Assembly: GCF_900099895.1 (NCBI RefSeq)
Contig: NZ_FNDY01000012.1
Coordinates: 62,001 to 126,000 of the forward strand
Origin: Paenibacillus naphthalenovorans
GTDB taxonomy: Bacteria; Bacillota; Bacilli; Paenibacillales; NBRC-103111
Length of the DNA stretch: 64,000 nucleotides
Reading direction: 5' to 3'
Part shown: positions 28,687 through 36,427 of the stretch, piece by piece
Position numbering within the stretch: position 1 is the stretch's first letter
Layout: each line of letters opens with the position of its first letter
Notes under the pieces: model-generated
What the model saw: the letters and a program-made list of their open reading frames with translations, nothing else
Told to the model about the DNA's origin: nothing
Databases searched by the model: none
Program-made: the position numbers and the translations under genes

Positions 28687-30003
28687 ATGGACGCGATCAT
28701 GAGAGGAGTTGTTTCGCCATTGAAGGATACCCAATTTCAGCGAGGTACGGTGCGTAACGTACGTGTACATGTGCTCCCGACGGAGCAGTTCAAGACATTC
28801 GCGTTATCGGTGTATATCGGCAGTCCGCTTGACGAGGAGACGGTGACCCCGACAGCTTTGATACCGTTCGTTCTTCGGCGCGGCAGCAAAGCTTACCCGC
28901 AGACAAAGCAGTTCCGGGAACGGTTGGACGACATGTACGGTGCGGGCTTTGGTTTTGACATCTATAAACGCGGTGATTATCAAATGCTGCAGTTCCGAAT
29001 GGATGTAATCCAGGATGAATTCGTTTCGAGCAGCCGCTCGCTGCTGGAGCAGGCGATCGAGTTTATGGGCGGCGCCATAACGGAGCCTGCGCTCGAAGGC
29101 CGCACGCTGGTCCGAAAGTATATTGAATCGGAAAAAACCACGCTGGAGAAACGGCTGCAGGCGATCGTAAACGACAAAGTCAAATATGCGGCTGAGCGCT
29201 GCATTGAAGAAATGTGCAGCGAGGAGCCTTACCGGCTGCATCCGCTGGGCAAGCTTGATGTGTTGGAATCCATCGAAGCCGAGCCGTTGACGGCGCGGTT
29301 TCACGAACTGCTGCAGAGCGCACCTATGGATGTCTATGTTGTCGGAAATACGAATCTGGAGCAAGTGCTTCCATGGATTGACCGTTATTTCTCGGTACAG
29401 CGTTCCGCGGCTCCTTCGTACAGTCTCAGGATCGAACACAGAAATGCGGCGCAGGTCAAAGAAGTGGTTGAGCGGCTTGACGTAAGTCAGGGCAAACTGA
29501 ACATGGGACTTCGCATACCGACATCCTACGCGGACGAATCTTATCCTTCTGCGCTGCTGTACAATGGTATTCTGGGCGGTTATCCGCATTCCAAGCTGTT
29601 TACGAATGTCAGGGAGAAAGCAAGCTTGGCTTACTACGCTTCCTCGCGTCTGGACGGCCATAAAGGAATCATGACGATCCAATCGGGAATTGAGATTGCA
29701 AACTATGAGAAAGCCGTTACGATCATCAGAGAGCAATTAAAAGCAATGGAAGAAGGAAAGATATCGGACTTGGAGCTTCAGCAAACCAAAGCGATGATTT
29801 CGGGCCATTTGCGCGAGCTGCAGGATTCCGCATTCGAATGGATTGCTTTTGATTTCAACAACCGTCTGTCAGGTGCGGAGCGTACGGTTCCCAAGCTGAT
29901 CGAACAAGTCGAACAGACGACCCCGGAGCAAATCCGGAATATAGCGCAGAAGGTTCAGCTTGATACGATTTATTTCCTGCGCGACCGCAAGGGAGGAGAA
30001 TAA
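28687..30003 (+). CDS. ymfF: M16-family protein YmfF, zinc motif absent
   Basis: 438 aa M16 (pitrilysin-like) protein. The site where active members carry HxxEH reads FVLRRGSKAYP here, so no zinc can be bound; the C-terminal M16 fold remains (NVREKASLAYYASSRLDGHKG). It immediately precedes the active homologue YmfH, whose ATG follows this stop directly, suggesting an alpha/beta heterodimer like mitochondrial processing peptidase. The frame is open back to 28636; ATG 28687 has GAAGGAAGG upstream, with ATG 28699 and TTG 28720 as alternatives. Confidence 0.88.
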   Translation: MDAIMRGVVSPLKDTQFQRGTVRNVRVHVLPTEQFKTFALSVYIGSPLDEETVTPTALIPFVLRRGSKAYPQTKQFRERLDDMYGAGFGFDIYKRGDYQMLQFRMDVIQDEFVSSSRSLLEQAIEFMGGAITEPALEGRTLVRKYIESEKTTLEKRLQAIVNDKVKYAAERCIEEMCSEEPYRLHPLGKLDVLESIEAEPLTARFHELLQSAPMDVYVVGNTNLEQVLPWIDRYFSVQRSAAPSYSLRIEHRNAAQVKEVVERLDVSQGKLNMGLRIPTSYADESYPSALLYNGILGGYPHSKLFTNVREKASLAYYASSRLDGHKGIMTIQSGIEIANYEKAVTIIREQLKAMEEGKISDLELQQTKAMISGHLRELQDSAFEWIAFDFNNRLSGAERTVPKLIEQVEQTTPEQIRNIAQKVQLDTIYFLRDRKGGE

Positions 30004-31296
30004 ATGCAGGTCATCCCTTATCCACATGTGAAAGAAACATTGTATACGGAGCAGCTTCCGAACGGACTTTCCGTTTTCATCCTGCCGAAAGAAGGCTTTC
30101 AGAAAACGTATGCTACCTTTTCCACAAAATACGGTTCTATCGATAATCACTTTCAGGTAGAAGGCGGAGAGCGGCGAAAAGTTCCTGACGGCATTGCGCA
30201 TTTTCTCGAGCATAAAATGTTCGAAGAGCCGACGGGCGACATTTTTTCCGTATTCGCGGCGCAAGGAGCCTCGGCAAATGCATTTACCAGCTTTGACCGG
30301 ACGGTTTATTTATTTTCTGCCACCGGACATATCAAGGAAAACTTGACTACGCTACTGAATTTTGTTCAAAATCCGTATTTTACGGATGAGAACGTGGAGA
30401 AGGAAAAGGGCATTATCGGTCAGGAAATCAATATGTATAAGGACAATCCGGACTGGCGCGTGTATTTCGGGTTAATCGAGACGATGTACCATGTCCATCC
30501 CGTGCATATAGACATCGCCGGTACGGTGGAATCGATCGGGAAAATTACCAAAGAAATGCTTTATGATTGCTACCATACCTTTTACCATCCGAGCAATATG
30601 AGCTTGTTCGTCGTTGGCAGAGTGGAACCGGAGGAAATCATGGAACTGGTAAGGCAAAACCAGGCGGCCAAATCGTTCAAAGCTCAAGGGGAAATCCACA
30701 GATATTTCGATGAGGAACCGGCTGCGGTAAAGGCGCCGCGCAAGGTGGCCGTGCTGCCCGTTTCTTTGCCTAAATGCCTTTTCGGCTGCAAGGAGCCGGA
30801 TCAGCCGCTCAGAGGACGGGAGATGCTGAAGCGGGAGCTGGCGATGAAGGTCCTGCTTGATATCCTTGTGAGCCCAAGCTCGGCCATTTATCAAAAGCTG
30901 TACGACGAGCAGCTGATTTCCGACAGCTTCGGTTCGGAATACAACATAGCGGAAAACTATGCCTTTACCGTGATGGGCGGAGACACAAAGGATCCTGAGA
31001 AATTAATTTCCCGGGTCCAAGAAGAAATCGACCGTGTCAAATCGGAAGGCATCGCCGTCTCGGATTTTGACCGGAGCAAGAAGAAAAAGATCGGCGCATT
31101 CCTGAGACAGCTCAATTCACCGGAAGCGATCGCTAATGAATTTACTAAGTACCGATTTAAAGGTATTGAGCTGTTTGATATTCTGCCCGTTTACGAGGAG
31201 CTGCAGCACGCCGATGTGAACGAGCTGCTTCACAGCCATTTTGATTGGAACCGCCTTGCGGCATCCATCGTGACAAGTGATTCCAATGGAGCATAA
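30004..31296 (+). CDS. ymfH: M16-family zinc peptidase YmfH
   Basis: 430 aa. The zinc motif HFLEH spans residues 66-70, with the third ligand region EINMYKDNPDW about 75 residues on, so this is the catalytic subunit. The R/Y-like stretch of the second M16 domain is present but diverged (QLISDSFGSEYN). ATG 30004 starts right after the ymfF stop, with GGGAGGAG upstream. Homologues at this locus in Streptomyces and Bacillus are linked to peptide maturation or export; the substrate here cannot be told from the sequence. Overlaps the next gene. Confidence 0.9.
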   Translation: MQVIPYPHVKETLYTEQLPNGLSVFILPKEGFQKTYATFSTKYGSIDNHFQVEGGERRKVPDGIAHFLEHKMFEEPTGDIFSVFAAQGASANAFTSFDRTVYLFSATGHIKENLTTLLNFVQNPYFTDENVEKEKGIIGQEINMYKDNPDWRVYFGLIETMYHVHPVHIDIAGTVESIGKITKEMLYDCYHTFYHPSNMSLFVVGRVEPEEIMELVRQNQAAKSFKAQGEIHRYFDEEPAAVKAPRKVAVLPVSLPKCLFGCKEPDQPLRGREMLKRELAMKVLLDILVSPSSAIYQKLYDEQLISDSFGSEYNIAENYAFTVMGGDTKDPEKLISRVQEEIDRVKSEGIAVSDFDRSKKKKIGAFLRQLNSPEAIANEFTKYRFKGIELFDILPVYEELQHADVNELLHSHFDWNRLAASIVTSDSNGA

Positions 31297-32047
31297 CGCG
31301 AACAAACCATTTACGGAACAAACGGTATTGATCACGGGGGCGAGCCGGGGCATCGGCGCGGCGATCGCCCGCCGTTTTGCCTCTGCGCGCTTGAATGTAG
31401 TCATTCATTATCTGCAGTCTCATGAAGCGGCTAATGAAACCGCTCGTAGCTGTATGAGCCAGGGAGCCCGCGTGCTGACGGTGACTGCCGATTTGCGGTC
31501 GCAGGAGCAGGTGGAGCGAATGAAGGAGAAGCTGCTGCATCACGGAATGATACCTGATATTCTTGTAAACAATGCAGGCGTATCGCATTACGGAATGCTC
31601 GCCGACGTAACGGAAGAGCAGTGGGACGAAATGATGGGAATCAATCTGAAAGGAACCTTTCTCATGACCCGCCAGTTTATGCCCTATATGGTATCTCAAA
31701 AATACGGCCGCATCATCAATGTATCCTCCATATGGGGCATTTCCGGGGCTTCCTGCGAGGTCGCTTATTCTACCGCCAAAGGGGGCATTAATGCCTTTAC
31801 GAAAGCGCTGGCCAAGGAGCTGGCGCCATCGGGGGTTACCGTCAATGCTGTGGCTCCCGGCGCTGTGGATACACTGATGATGGCCGGGTTTGATGCTGCG
31901 GAGAAGGCTGCCATCGAAAATGAAATTCCGGCAGGCCGATTCGGTCGTCCGGACGAAATCGCTTCGCTTGTTTATTTTCTTGCTTTGCCGGAATCGGGTT
32001 ATATTACCGGACAAATCATCAGCCCCAACGGCGGTTGGCTGACGTAA
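31286..32047 (+). CDS. ymfI: SDR-family oxidoreductase YmfI (FabG-like)
   Basis: 253 aa short-chain dehydrogenase/reductase. NAD(P)-binding TGASRGIG near the N-terminus, the structural LVNNAGVSHYG, catalytic Ser in VSSIWGISG and YSTAK (YxxxK), then PGAVDT. Resembles 3-oxoacyl-ACP reductases, but the substrate is not proven. ATG 31286 lies inside the end of ymfH (11-base overlap) with a poor ribosome site, so it probably depends on coupling. Position between ymfH and ymfJ is conserved in Bacilli. Confidence 0.88.
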   Translation: MEHNANKPFTEQTVLITGASRGIGAAIARRFASARLNVVIHYLQSHEAANETARSCMSQGARVLTVTADLRSQEQVERMKEKLLHHGMIPDILVNNAGVSHYGMLADVTEEQWDEMMGINLKGTFLMTRQFMPYMVSQKYGRIINVSSIWGISGASCEVAYSTAKGGINAFTKALAKELAPSGVTVNAVAPGAVDTLMMAGFDAAEKAAIENEIPAGRFGRPDEIASLVYFLALPESGYITGQIISPNGGWLT

Positions 32048-32126
32048 GCCTGCCGTATAATCCCCTTTGTTATTGCAGACATTATAGTTGCAACGACCAT
32101 TCATTCTTACAAGGAGGAATTGCGAC

Positions 32127-32381
32127 ATGGCTACGGTGCTGAAGGTGTTCGAGCGTTGGAAAGAATTCTTGGGTGAGCGCGTAAAGCAGGCTGAAAAGGC
32201 CGGAATGACAGAGGAGACGATTTCGAATCTGGCCTTCCAAATCGGCGAGTTTCTGGCCGACAAGATTGATCCCGAGAACAAGGAAGAGCGCGTGCTGAAA
32301 GAGCTTTGGGATGTCAGTGACGAACAGGAAAGAAAAGTGTTGGCTCAGATCATGGTCAAGTTGGCCAAAGCGAATAATTAA
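32127..32381 (+). CDS. ymfJ: DUF3243 protein YmfJ
   Basis: 84 aa, all-helical, charged. MATVLKVFERWKEFLGERV and the end AQIMVKLAKAN match the DUF3243 family at the ymf locus. No catalytic motif. ATG 32127 is fixed by AAGGAGG (32111-32117) 9 bases upstream. An 80-base gap separates it from ymfI. Function unknown. Followed by a clean terminator, which ends the ymfF-J unit. Confidence 0.88.
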   Translation: MATVLKVFERWKEFLGERVKQAEKAGMTEETISNLAFQIGEFLADKIDPENKEERVLKELWDVSDEQERKVLAQIMVKLAKANN

Positions 32382-32398
32382 TCATACCGGTATTGTTG

Positions 32399-32423
32399 AA
32401 AGCCTCCTCTCGGGGAGGCTTTT
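32399..32423 (+). terminator. terminator after ymfJ
   Basis: AAGCCTCC and GGAGGCTT pair around TCTCGG; followed by TTTTCCTTGCTTTTT. Confidence 0.8.
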
Positions 32424-32549
32424 CCTTGCTTTTTCCATTGGTCATGTTAAAGATTGTTGCGATATTTAGAGAGTAATCCGGCCTGTATTTGTCTCGACAT
32501 TTGAATTATAATTTTTATGATAATTCTAATGAAACGAGGGATACACCCT

Positions 32550-32746
32550 ATGGCTCTTCCATCCGTTGAAAAGCAATTTGCAGATGCGTTGAAATCCATT
32601 GCTCGAAATTTGGAAATCAAGGAGTACGTTCAACAATCTACCGAACTTTATCCGATTGCCATAGAATCGCTGAATATCCACCCAACATTTATGCTGCCAT
32701 TACGGATATGATTCAGGAGGGTCGAGACTCCTTTCAGCTTTATTGA
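32550..32746 (+). pseudogene. decayed gene, probably a proline dehydrogenase remnant
   Basis: A 53-codon open frame from ATG 32550 (GAGGG 9 bases before) starts like the N-terminus of Paenibacillus-type proline dehydrogenases (VEKQFADALKSIARN, then YVQQSTELYPI), after which similarity stops. A +1 shift near 32685 opens another frame reading NIYAAITDMIQEGRDSFQLY, reminiscent of the region near the end of the same family, then TGA at 32744. This suggests a large internal deletion plus a frameshift. Identification rests on memory of the family, so the name is tentative; that the locus is broken is more certain. The 32424-32883 stretch holds only this and the next gene's promoter. Confidence 0.4.
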
Positions 32747-32830
32747 GCTTATCCATACCTGTTTGTTCTTGTTTCAACATCCGAACATGGGTGTGGACAA
32801 AGATCACATTAGCCTTTAACAGAGCCTTTC

Positions 32831-32839
32831 TGTTATACT
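32831..32839 (+). promoter_or_regulatory. extended -10 promoter before lipoprotein gene
   Basis: TGT-TATACT (32831-32839); no convincing -35. About 45 bases before the lipoprotein start. Confidence 0.4.
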
Positions 32840-32883
32840 GGATAAGGGATCATGGGTTGACAGAAGAGAGGTTGATATACGTT

Positions 32884-33735
32884 TTGAAGAAAACTTTAAA
32901 ACGATGGATAATTGGAATATCTTTGCTTGGTATGGCCGTCATGGCGGCGGGATGCGCCAGTCAAATCCCGGAGATTGATCCGGCCTTGCTGGAGTCCAAA
33001 AAATCAATTCTTGTCATAACCGGACCGGAAATTTCGGATCCAGTCAAGAATACGCTGCAAAGCACGCTGCTTGAATGGCGCGAGCAAAAGCAAACGTCGT
33101 TCGAATGGATGCAAAATGCGTCGGCTCTGACGGAAGAACAGCTGGATCATGTTAGAACTCGGCCTTATGATATGATTTTAGTAGCGGGACATGAGTTGGT
33201 CCGCAATGTCCTGCCGGAAGCCGGAAAAGTACCTGAGCGCAACTGGTTGCTGCTCGATGATGTTATAGATCGGCAAGCATTCGCTGTATCTGAGCAGAAT
33301 ATCTCGCTCAAGCTGGTGACAGAGGAACAGCTTCAGGCTGAATGGGACGAATGGGTACGCCAGCAGCTTGTAAGCGGACGAAATATCGAATGGGTTACCA
33401 CCTCGGCCTATCCGATTCCTTCGGAGTGGGCGCCTTCCGAAGAAGCGGAATACATCAGCTTGGCCGATGCGGAGGGCTGGTTTTCGCAATTGCAATATCA
33501 GGTTCAGGCGAACAGGCCTTCATGGATTGCCGTATATGCTCCGCTTGAAGCCGCACAATTGCAGCGGTTGAACTCCCTTCGGGTTCCGGTGATGAATCTG
33601 GCTTCGACCCGGATTGAACTGCAGTGGCCTGGCATTTTGACCTCGGTCAGGGATATGTTGGAGCAAGGACGGTGGCAGCCGGGGATTCAGCCTTATACCA
33701 ATGCGGAAATAAAATTTATCACGAAACGTGAATAA
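32884..33735 (+). CDS. putative lipoprotein of unknown function
   Basis: 283 aa. MKKTLKRW, a hydrophobic stretch (IIGISLLGMAVM) and a lipobox ending AAGC give a type II signal peptide, so the mature protein should be attached to the outer face of the membrane. The rest is soluble, with two alpha/beta-like parts: ILVITGPEI and MILVAGHELVRNVLP, later WIAVYAPLEAAQ. The pattern loosely recalls periplasmic-binding (BMP/Med-like) folds, but no family is recognised. TTG 32884 is chosen because it gives the classical signal peptide; AGAGAGG lies 12 bases upstream. Not part of the B. subtilis ymf order. Confidence 0.7.
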   Translation: MKKTLKRWIIGISLLGMAVMAAGCASQIPEIDPALLESKKSILVITGPEISDPVKNTLQSTLLEWREQKQTSFEWMQNASALTEEQLDHVRTRPYDMILVAGHELVRNVLPEAGKVPERNWLLLDDVIDRQAFAVSEQNISLKLVTEEQLQAEWDEWVRQQLVSGRNIEWVTTSAYPIPSEWAPSEEAEYISLADAEGWFSQLQYQVQANRPSWIAVYAPLEAAQLQRLNSLRVPVMNLASTRIELQWPGILTSVRDMLEQGRWQPGIQPYTNAEIKFITKRE

Positions 33736-33823
33736 GTTAGTGCCTTTCGAGAGGATTTTATCGAATTTTGTAGAATATTTTTGTGGTGCGAGTTGCAAAA
33801 ATTACGGATCGGAGAATAAACTC

Positions 33824-34606
33824 ATGACAATAGAAGTAAATCAAGAGATTAAACAATGGTATATGGAGTACAAAATACATAAAAACCGTCCGGGACTTTT
33901 GGGAGATATCGCATCTTTAATGGGGATGCTTGATATCAATATCGTTACGATCAACGGGGTGGAAGACCGGACCCGCGGGATGCTGTTGCAAACAAAAGAT
34001 GAAGAAAAAGTAGAATTAATGGGTAAAATGCTGAAAAAAGTGGATAATATAACTATAACAGCTTTGCGCACGCCGAAGCTGGTTGATATTTTAGCGGTAC
34101 GGCATGGCCGTTATATTGAACGGGATTCGGACGACCGCAAAACGTTCCGTTTCACTCGGGATGAACTTGGACTGTTAGTGGATTTCCTTGGCGAAGTATT
34201 TAAGCGGGAGGGAAACCATGTCGTAGGATTACGAGGCATGCCGAGAGTAGGCAAAACGGAATCGATCATTGCGGGCAGCGTATGCTCGAACAAAAGGTGG
34301 ACCTTTGTTTCCTCTACCTTGCTTCGCCAAACCGTGCGCAGCCAGCTGTCCGAAGAAGAGATGAATCCGAACAACGTGTTTATTATTGACGGTATTGTGT
34401 CGACCCTGCGTTCCAACGAGAAACATTATGCTCTCCTGCAGGAAATTATGGCTATGCCGTCCACCAAAGTCATTGAGCATCCGGATATTTTTATCCGTGA
34501 GTCCGAATATACGTATGATCATTTCGACTGTATCGTCGAGCTTCGCAATACGCCGGATGAAGAAATTTCATATGAGATCTTTACATCAGGGATCGACGAT
34601 TATTAA
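33824..34606 (+). CDS. ymfK: DUF3388 protein YmfK (ACT-like plus P-loop)
   Basis: 260 aa. The N-terminal third has an ACT-like segment (NRPGLLGDIASLMGMLDINI), the ligand-sensing fold of amino-acid-regulated proteins. A second part contains GMPRVGKTES, a Walker A-like P-loop, and VFIIDGI, a possible Walker B. This matches the DUF3388 family at the ymfK position, function unknown. ATG 33824 has GGAG about 10 bases upstream; the frame is open back to 33728. Next to rodZ as in Bacilli. Confidence 0.85.
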   Translation: MTIEVNQEIKQWYMEYKIHKNRPGLLGDIASLMGMLDINIVTINGVEDRTRGMLLQTKDEEKVELMGKMLKKVDNITITALRTPKLVDILAVRHGRYIERDSDDRKTFRFTRDELGLLVDFLGEVFKREGNHVVGLRGMPRVGKTESIIAGSVCSNKRWTFVSSTLLRQTVRSQLSEEEMNPNNVFIIDGIVSTLRSNEKHYALLQEIMAMPSTKVIEHPDIFIRESEYTYDHFDCIVELRNTPDEEISYEIFTSGIDDY

Positions 34607-34673
34607 GCATGGTTGACGCGAGCTGGCGTCTGTCCATAAGGTTGCTTCCACTGTTCTTGAAAGGAGTGACAAC

Positions 34674-35537
34674 GTGTCCGATCTTGGTCAGATGTTAAAA
34701 AAAGCCAGACTGGAAAATAAAATATCGCTCGATGATTTACAAGAGACGACTAAGATTCGCAAGCGGTATCTGGAAGCCATCGAAGATGGCAACTATAAGG
34801 TACTGCCCGGGAATTTTTATGTACGGGCGTTCATTAAAAGCTACGCCGAAGCTGTCGGTCTGGATCCGAACGAGGTGCTGAAGCTTTATCAAAATGTAAT
34901 TCCGTCTCTTGAGCCTGAGCCAATGACTGAACCGATCCGCAGCAAGCGGACGACCCGTAACACGGAATGGATTGGCAAATGGGCCTCTAACCTAATGGTG
35001 ATTTCCTTTGTCGTGCTGATCCTGGGGATTATCTATTATTTTGTTAATCTTAATTATAGCGGCGGCTCCAAAGATGCCTCGGACGATTTGCCCAAGACGA
35101 TTACCGATAAGGTAGCGCCCGCTCCCCAGACGGCGGAAGTCGATGGGGACGCCAATGCCAAGACGGGAGCTGCAGCGCAGCAAACGCCTGCACAGGTGCC
35201 CGTGCAGCCTGAACCTCCAAAAAGCGAAGTAAAGCTGGTCAAAAGCGAGAAAAACACCGATTATTACTCGGTAGCGGGAGTGCAGGAGCTGAATATCGAA
35301 ATGACGGTGACCGGCGAGAAGTGCTGGGTTGAGGTGGAGTCCGCGGGCCATGAGAAGAAAGTGCTCGCTTCGCAAAACTTCCTGAACGGAAATACGCAAA
35401 CGTGGACCGTTCCGGATACCGCGCGATTGGTTTTGGGAAGAGCCAGTGCTGTGGAATTGAAGATCAACGGCATCCCGATTAATGTAGGGGACGAAGCGAA
35501 TGTCAAACGAATTCAGATCGACCTGCAGCCTTCTTAG
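34674..35537 (+). CDS. rodZ: cytoskeletal protein RodZ (YmfM)
   Basis: 287 aa bitopic membrane protein. An N-terminal helix-turn-helix (HTH_25: LGQMLKKARLENKISLDDLQE) binds MreB in family members; one TM helix lies at about 108-128 (LMVISFVVLILGIIYYF); a Pro/Gln/Ala linker and an extracellular DUF4115 beta domain follow. It couples MreB to the elongation machinery and rod shape. GTG 34674 is preceded by AAAGGAGTGACAA. Sits before rimO-pgsA as in B. subtilis, with yajQ in between here. Confidence 0.9.
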   Translation: MSDLGQMLKKARLENKISLDDLQETTKIRKRYLEAIEDGNYKVLPGNFYVRAFIKSYAEAVGLDPNEVLKLYQNVIPSLEPEPMTEPIRSKRTTRNTEWIGKWASNLMVISFVVLILGIIYYFVNLNYSGGSKDASDDLPKTITDKVAPAPQTAEVDGDANAKTGAAAQQTPAQVPVQPEPPKSEVKLVKSEKNTDYYSVAGVQELNIEMTVTGEKCWVEVESAGHEKKVLASQNFLNGNTQTWTVPDTARLVLGRASAVELKINGIPINVGDEANVKRIQIDLQPS

Positions 35538-35664
35538 CCTGGATTGCCGCCTGAGCGTGAACGGTTATCATGGAGAGGCAGCCGCGATTCTGCGGCAGTG
35601 TAAGCATAAGGGGATTACGCCATTGGCTATTTATGGTTTGGATTTGCACATATTATACAGCTGA
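35500..35664 (+). CDS. possible 54-codon ORF overlapping the end of rodZ
   Basis: An open frame from ATG 35500 in the +1 phase overlaps the last 38 bases of rodZ and runs through the gap to TGA 35664: MSNEFRSTCSLLS... ending LDLHILYS. It holds four Cys and several His, but no known domain, and the ribosome site (GGGG, 9 bases before) is weak. It could be an unannotated small gene or chance; it ends exactly where the next terminator stem begins. Confidence 0.2.
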   Translation: MSNEFRSTCSLLSLDCRLSVNGYHGEAAAILRQCKHKGITPLAIYGLDLHILYS

Positions 35665-35701
35665 AGACACTCGTAGGCTTTGTGCTGAAGGTGTCTTTTT
35701 T
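35664..35701 (+). terminator. terminator after rodZ
   Basis: AAGACAC (35664-35670) with GTGTCTT (35691-35697), then T6. Confidence 0.75.
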
Positions 35702-35806
35702 GTTATGATTAAGAAAAGCTTCTGTCGGAATCTTTTGCCAAGATGACGGACTGTGATTAGCGGCGGTTTTCTTGGTACAGAATGTCAAGAAAGGAAGAGA
35801 TCATGC

Positions 35807-36298
35807 ATGAGCAGCGAAAATTCATTCGACATCGTATCCAAATTGGATATCCAGGAACTGAACAATGCCATTCATCAGGCGGAAAAAGAAATCGCCACAC
35901 GATTCGATTTCAAGGGGAGCAAGAGCAGTATAGCTCTCGAGAAGGAGGAACTGGTCGTCATATCCGACGATGAGTTCAAGCTTCAGAATGTACTCGACAT
36001 TCTTCATTCCAAGATGGCCAAACGGGGCATCTCTTTGAAAAATTTGGACTATGGCAAGGTGGAACCGGCTGCATCGGGAACGGTCCGCCAGAAGATCAAG
36101 TTGAAGCAAGGCATCGATCAGGACAATGCTAAAAAAATCAATGTGCTGATTCGCGACTCCAAGCTGAAAGTAAAAAGCCAGATTCAGGGAGATCAGATTC
36201 GGGTAAGCGGGAAGAGCAAGGATGATTTGCAGCAGGTCATGCAGCTGCTCCGGAAAGCCGATTTGCCGCTTGAATTGCAATTCATCAATTTCAGGTAA
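35807..36298 (+). CDS. yajQ: YajQ family nucleotide-binding protein
   Basis: 163 aa UPF0234/YajQ protein with two RRM-like alpha/beta domains. Signature: [75 protein letters not shown]. Homologues bind RNA or nucleotides, and a Xanthomonas member binds c-di-GMP; a role here is not known. ATG 35807 is chosen by the start of the conserved block and AAGGAAGAG upstream; the frame is open to 35753. Flanked by terminators, so it is a single-gene unit; its own promoter is not clear. Confidence 0.9.
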   Translation: MSSENSFDIVSKLDIQELNNAIHQAEKEIATRFDFKGSKSSIALEKEELVVISDDEFKLQNVLDILHSKMAKRGISLKNLDYGKVEPAASGTVRQKIKLKQGIDQDNAKKINVLIRDSKLKVKSQIQGDQIRVSGKSKDDLQQVMQLLRKADLPLELQFINFR

Positions 36299-36318
36299 GC
36301 GCCGAAGACGTGCGGATT

Positions 36319-36351
36319 GCCTTACGGACAAAAGCATTCGTAAGGCTTTTT
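36319..36351 (+). terminator. terminator after yajQ
   Basis: GCCTTACG (36319-36326) pairs with CGTAAGGC (36339-36346), then TTTTT. Confidence 0.85.
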
Positions 36352-36357
36352 ATGATT

Positions 36358-36387
36358 TTGACACTCTTTAAACGGTTATATTATACT
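36358..36387 (+). promoter_or_regulatory. sigma-A promoter of rimO-pgsA-cinA
   Basis: TTGACA (36358-36363, perfect), 18 bp, TATACT (36382-36387), 40 bases before rimO. Confidence 0.8.
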
Positions 36388-36427
36388 TGTAACTAGTCGT
36401 TGAGAAGGAACAGGTGGAGGATGTTAC

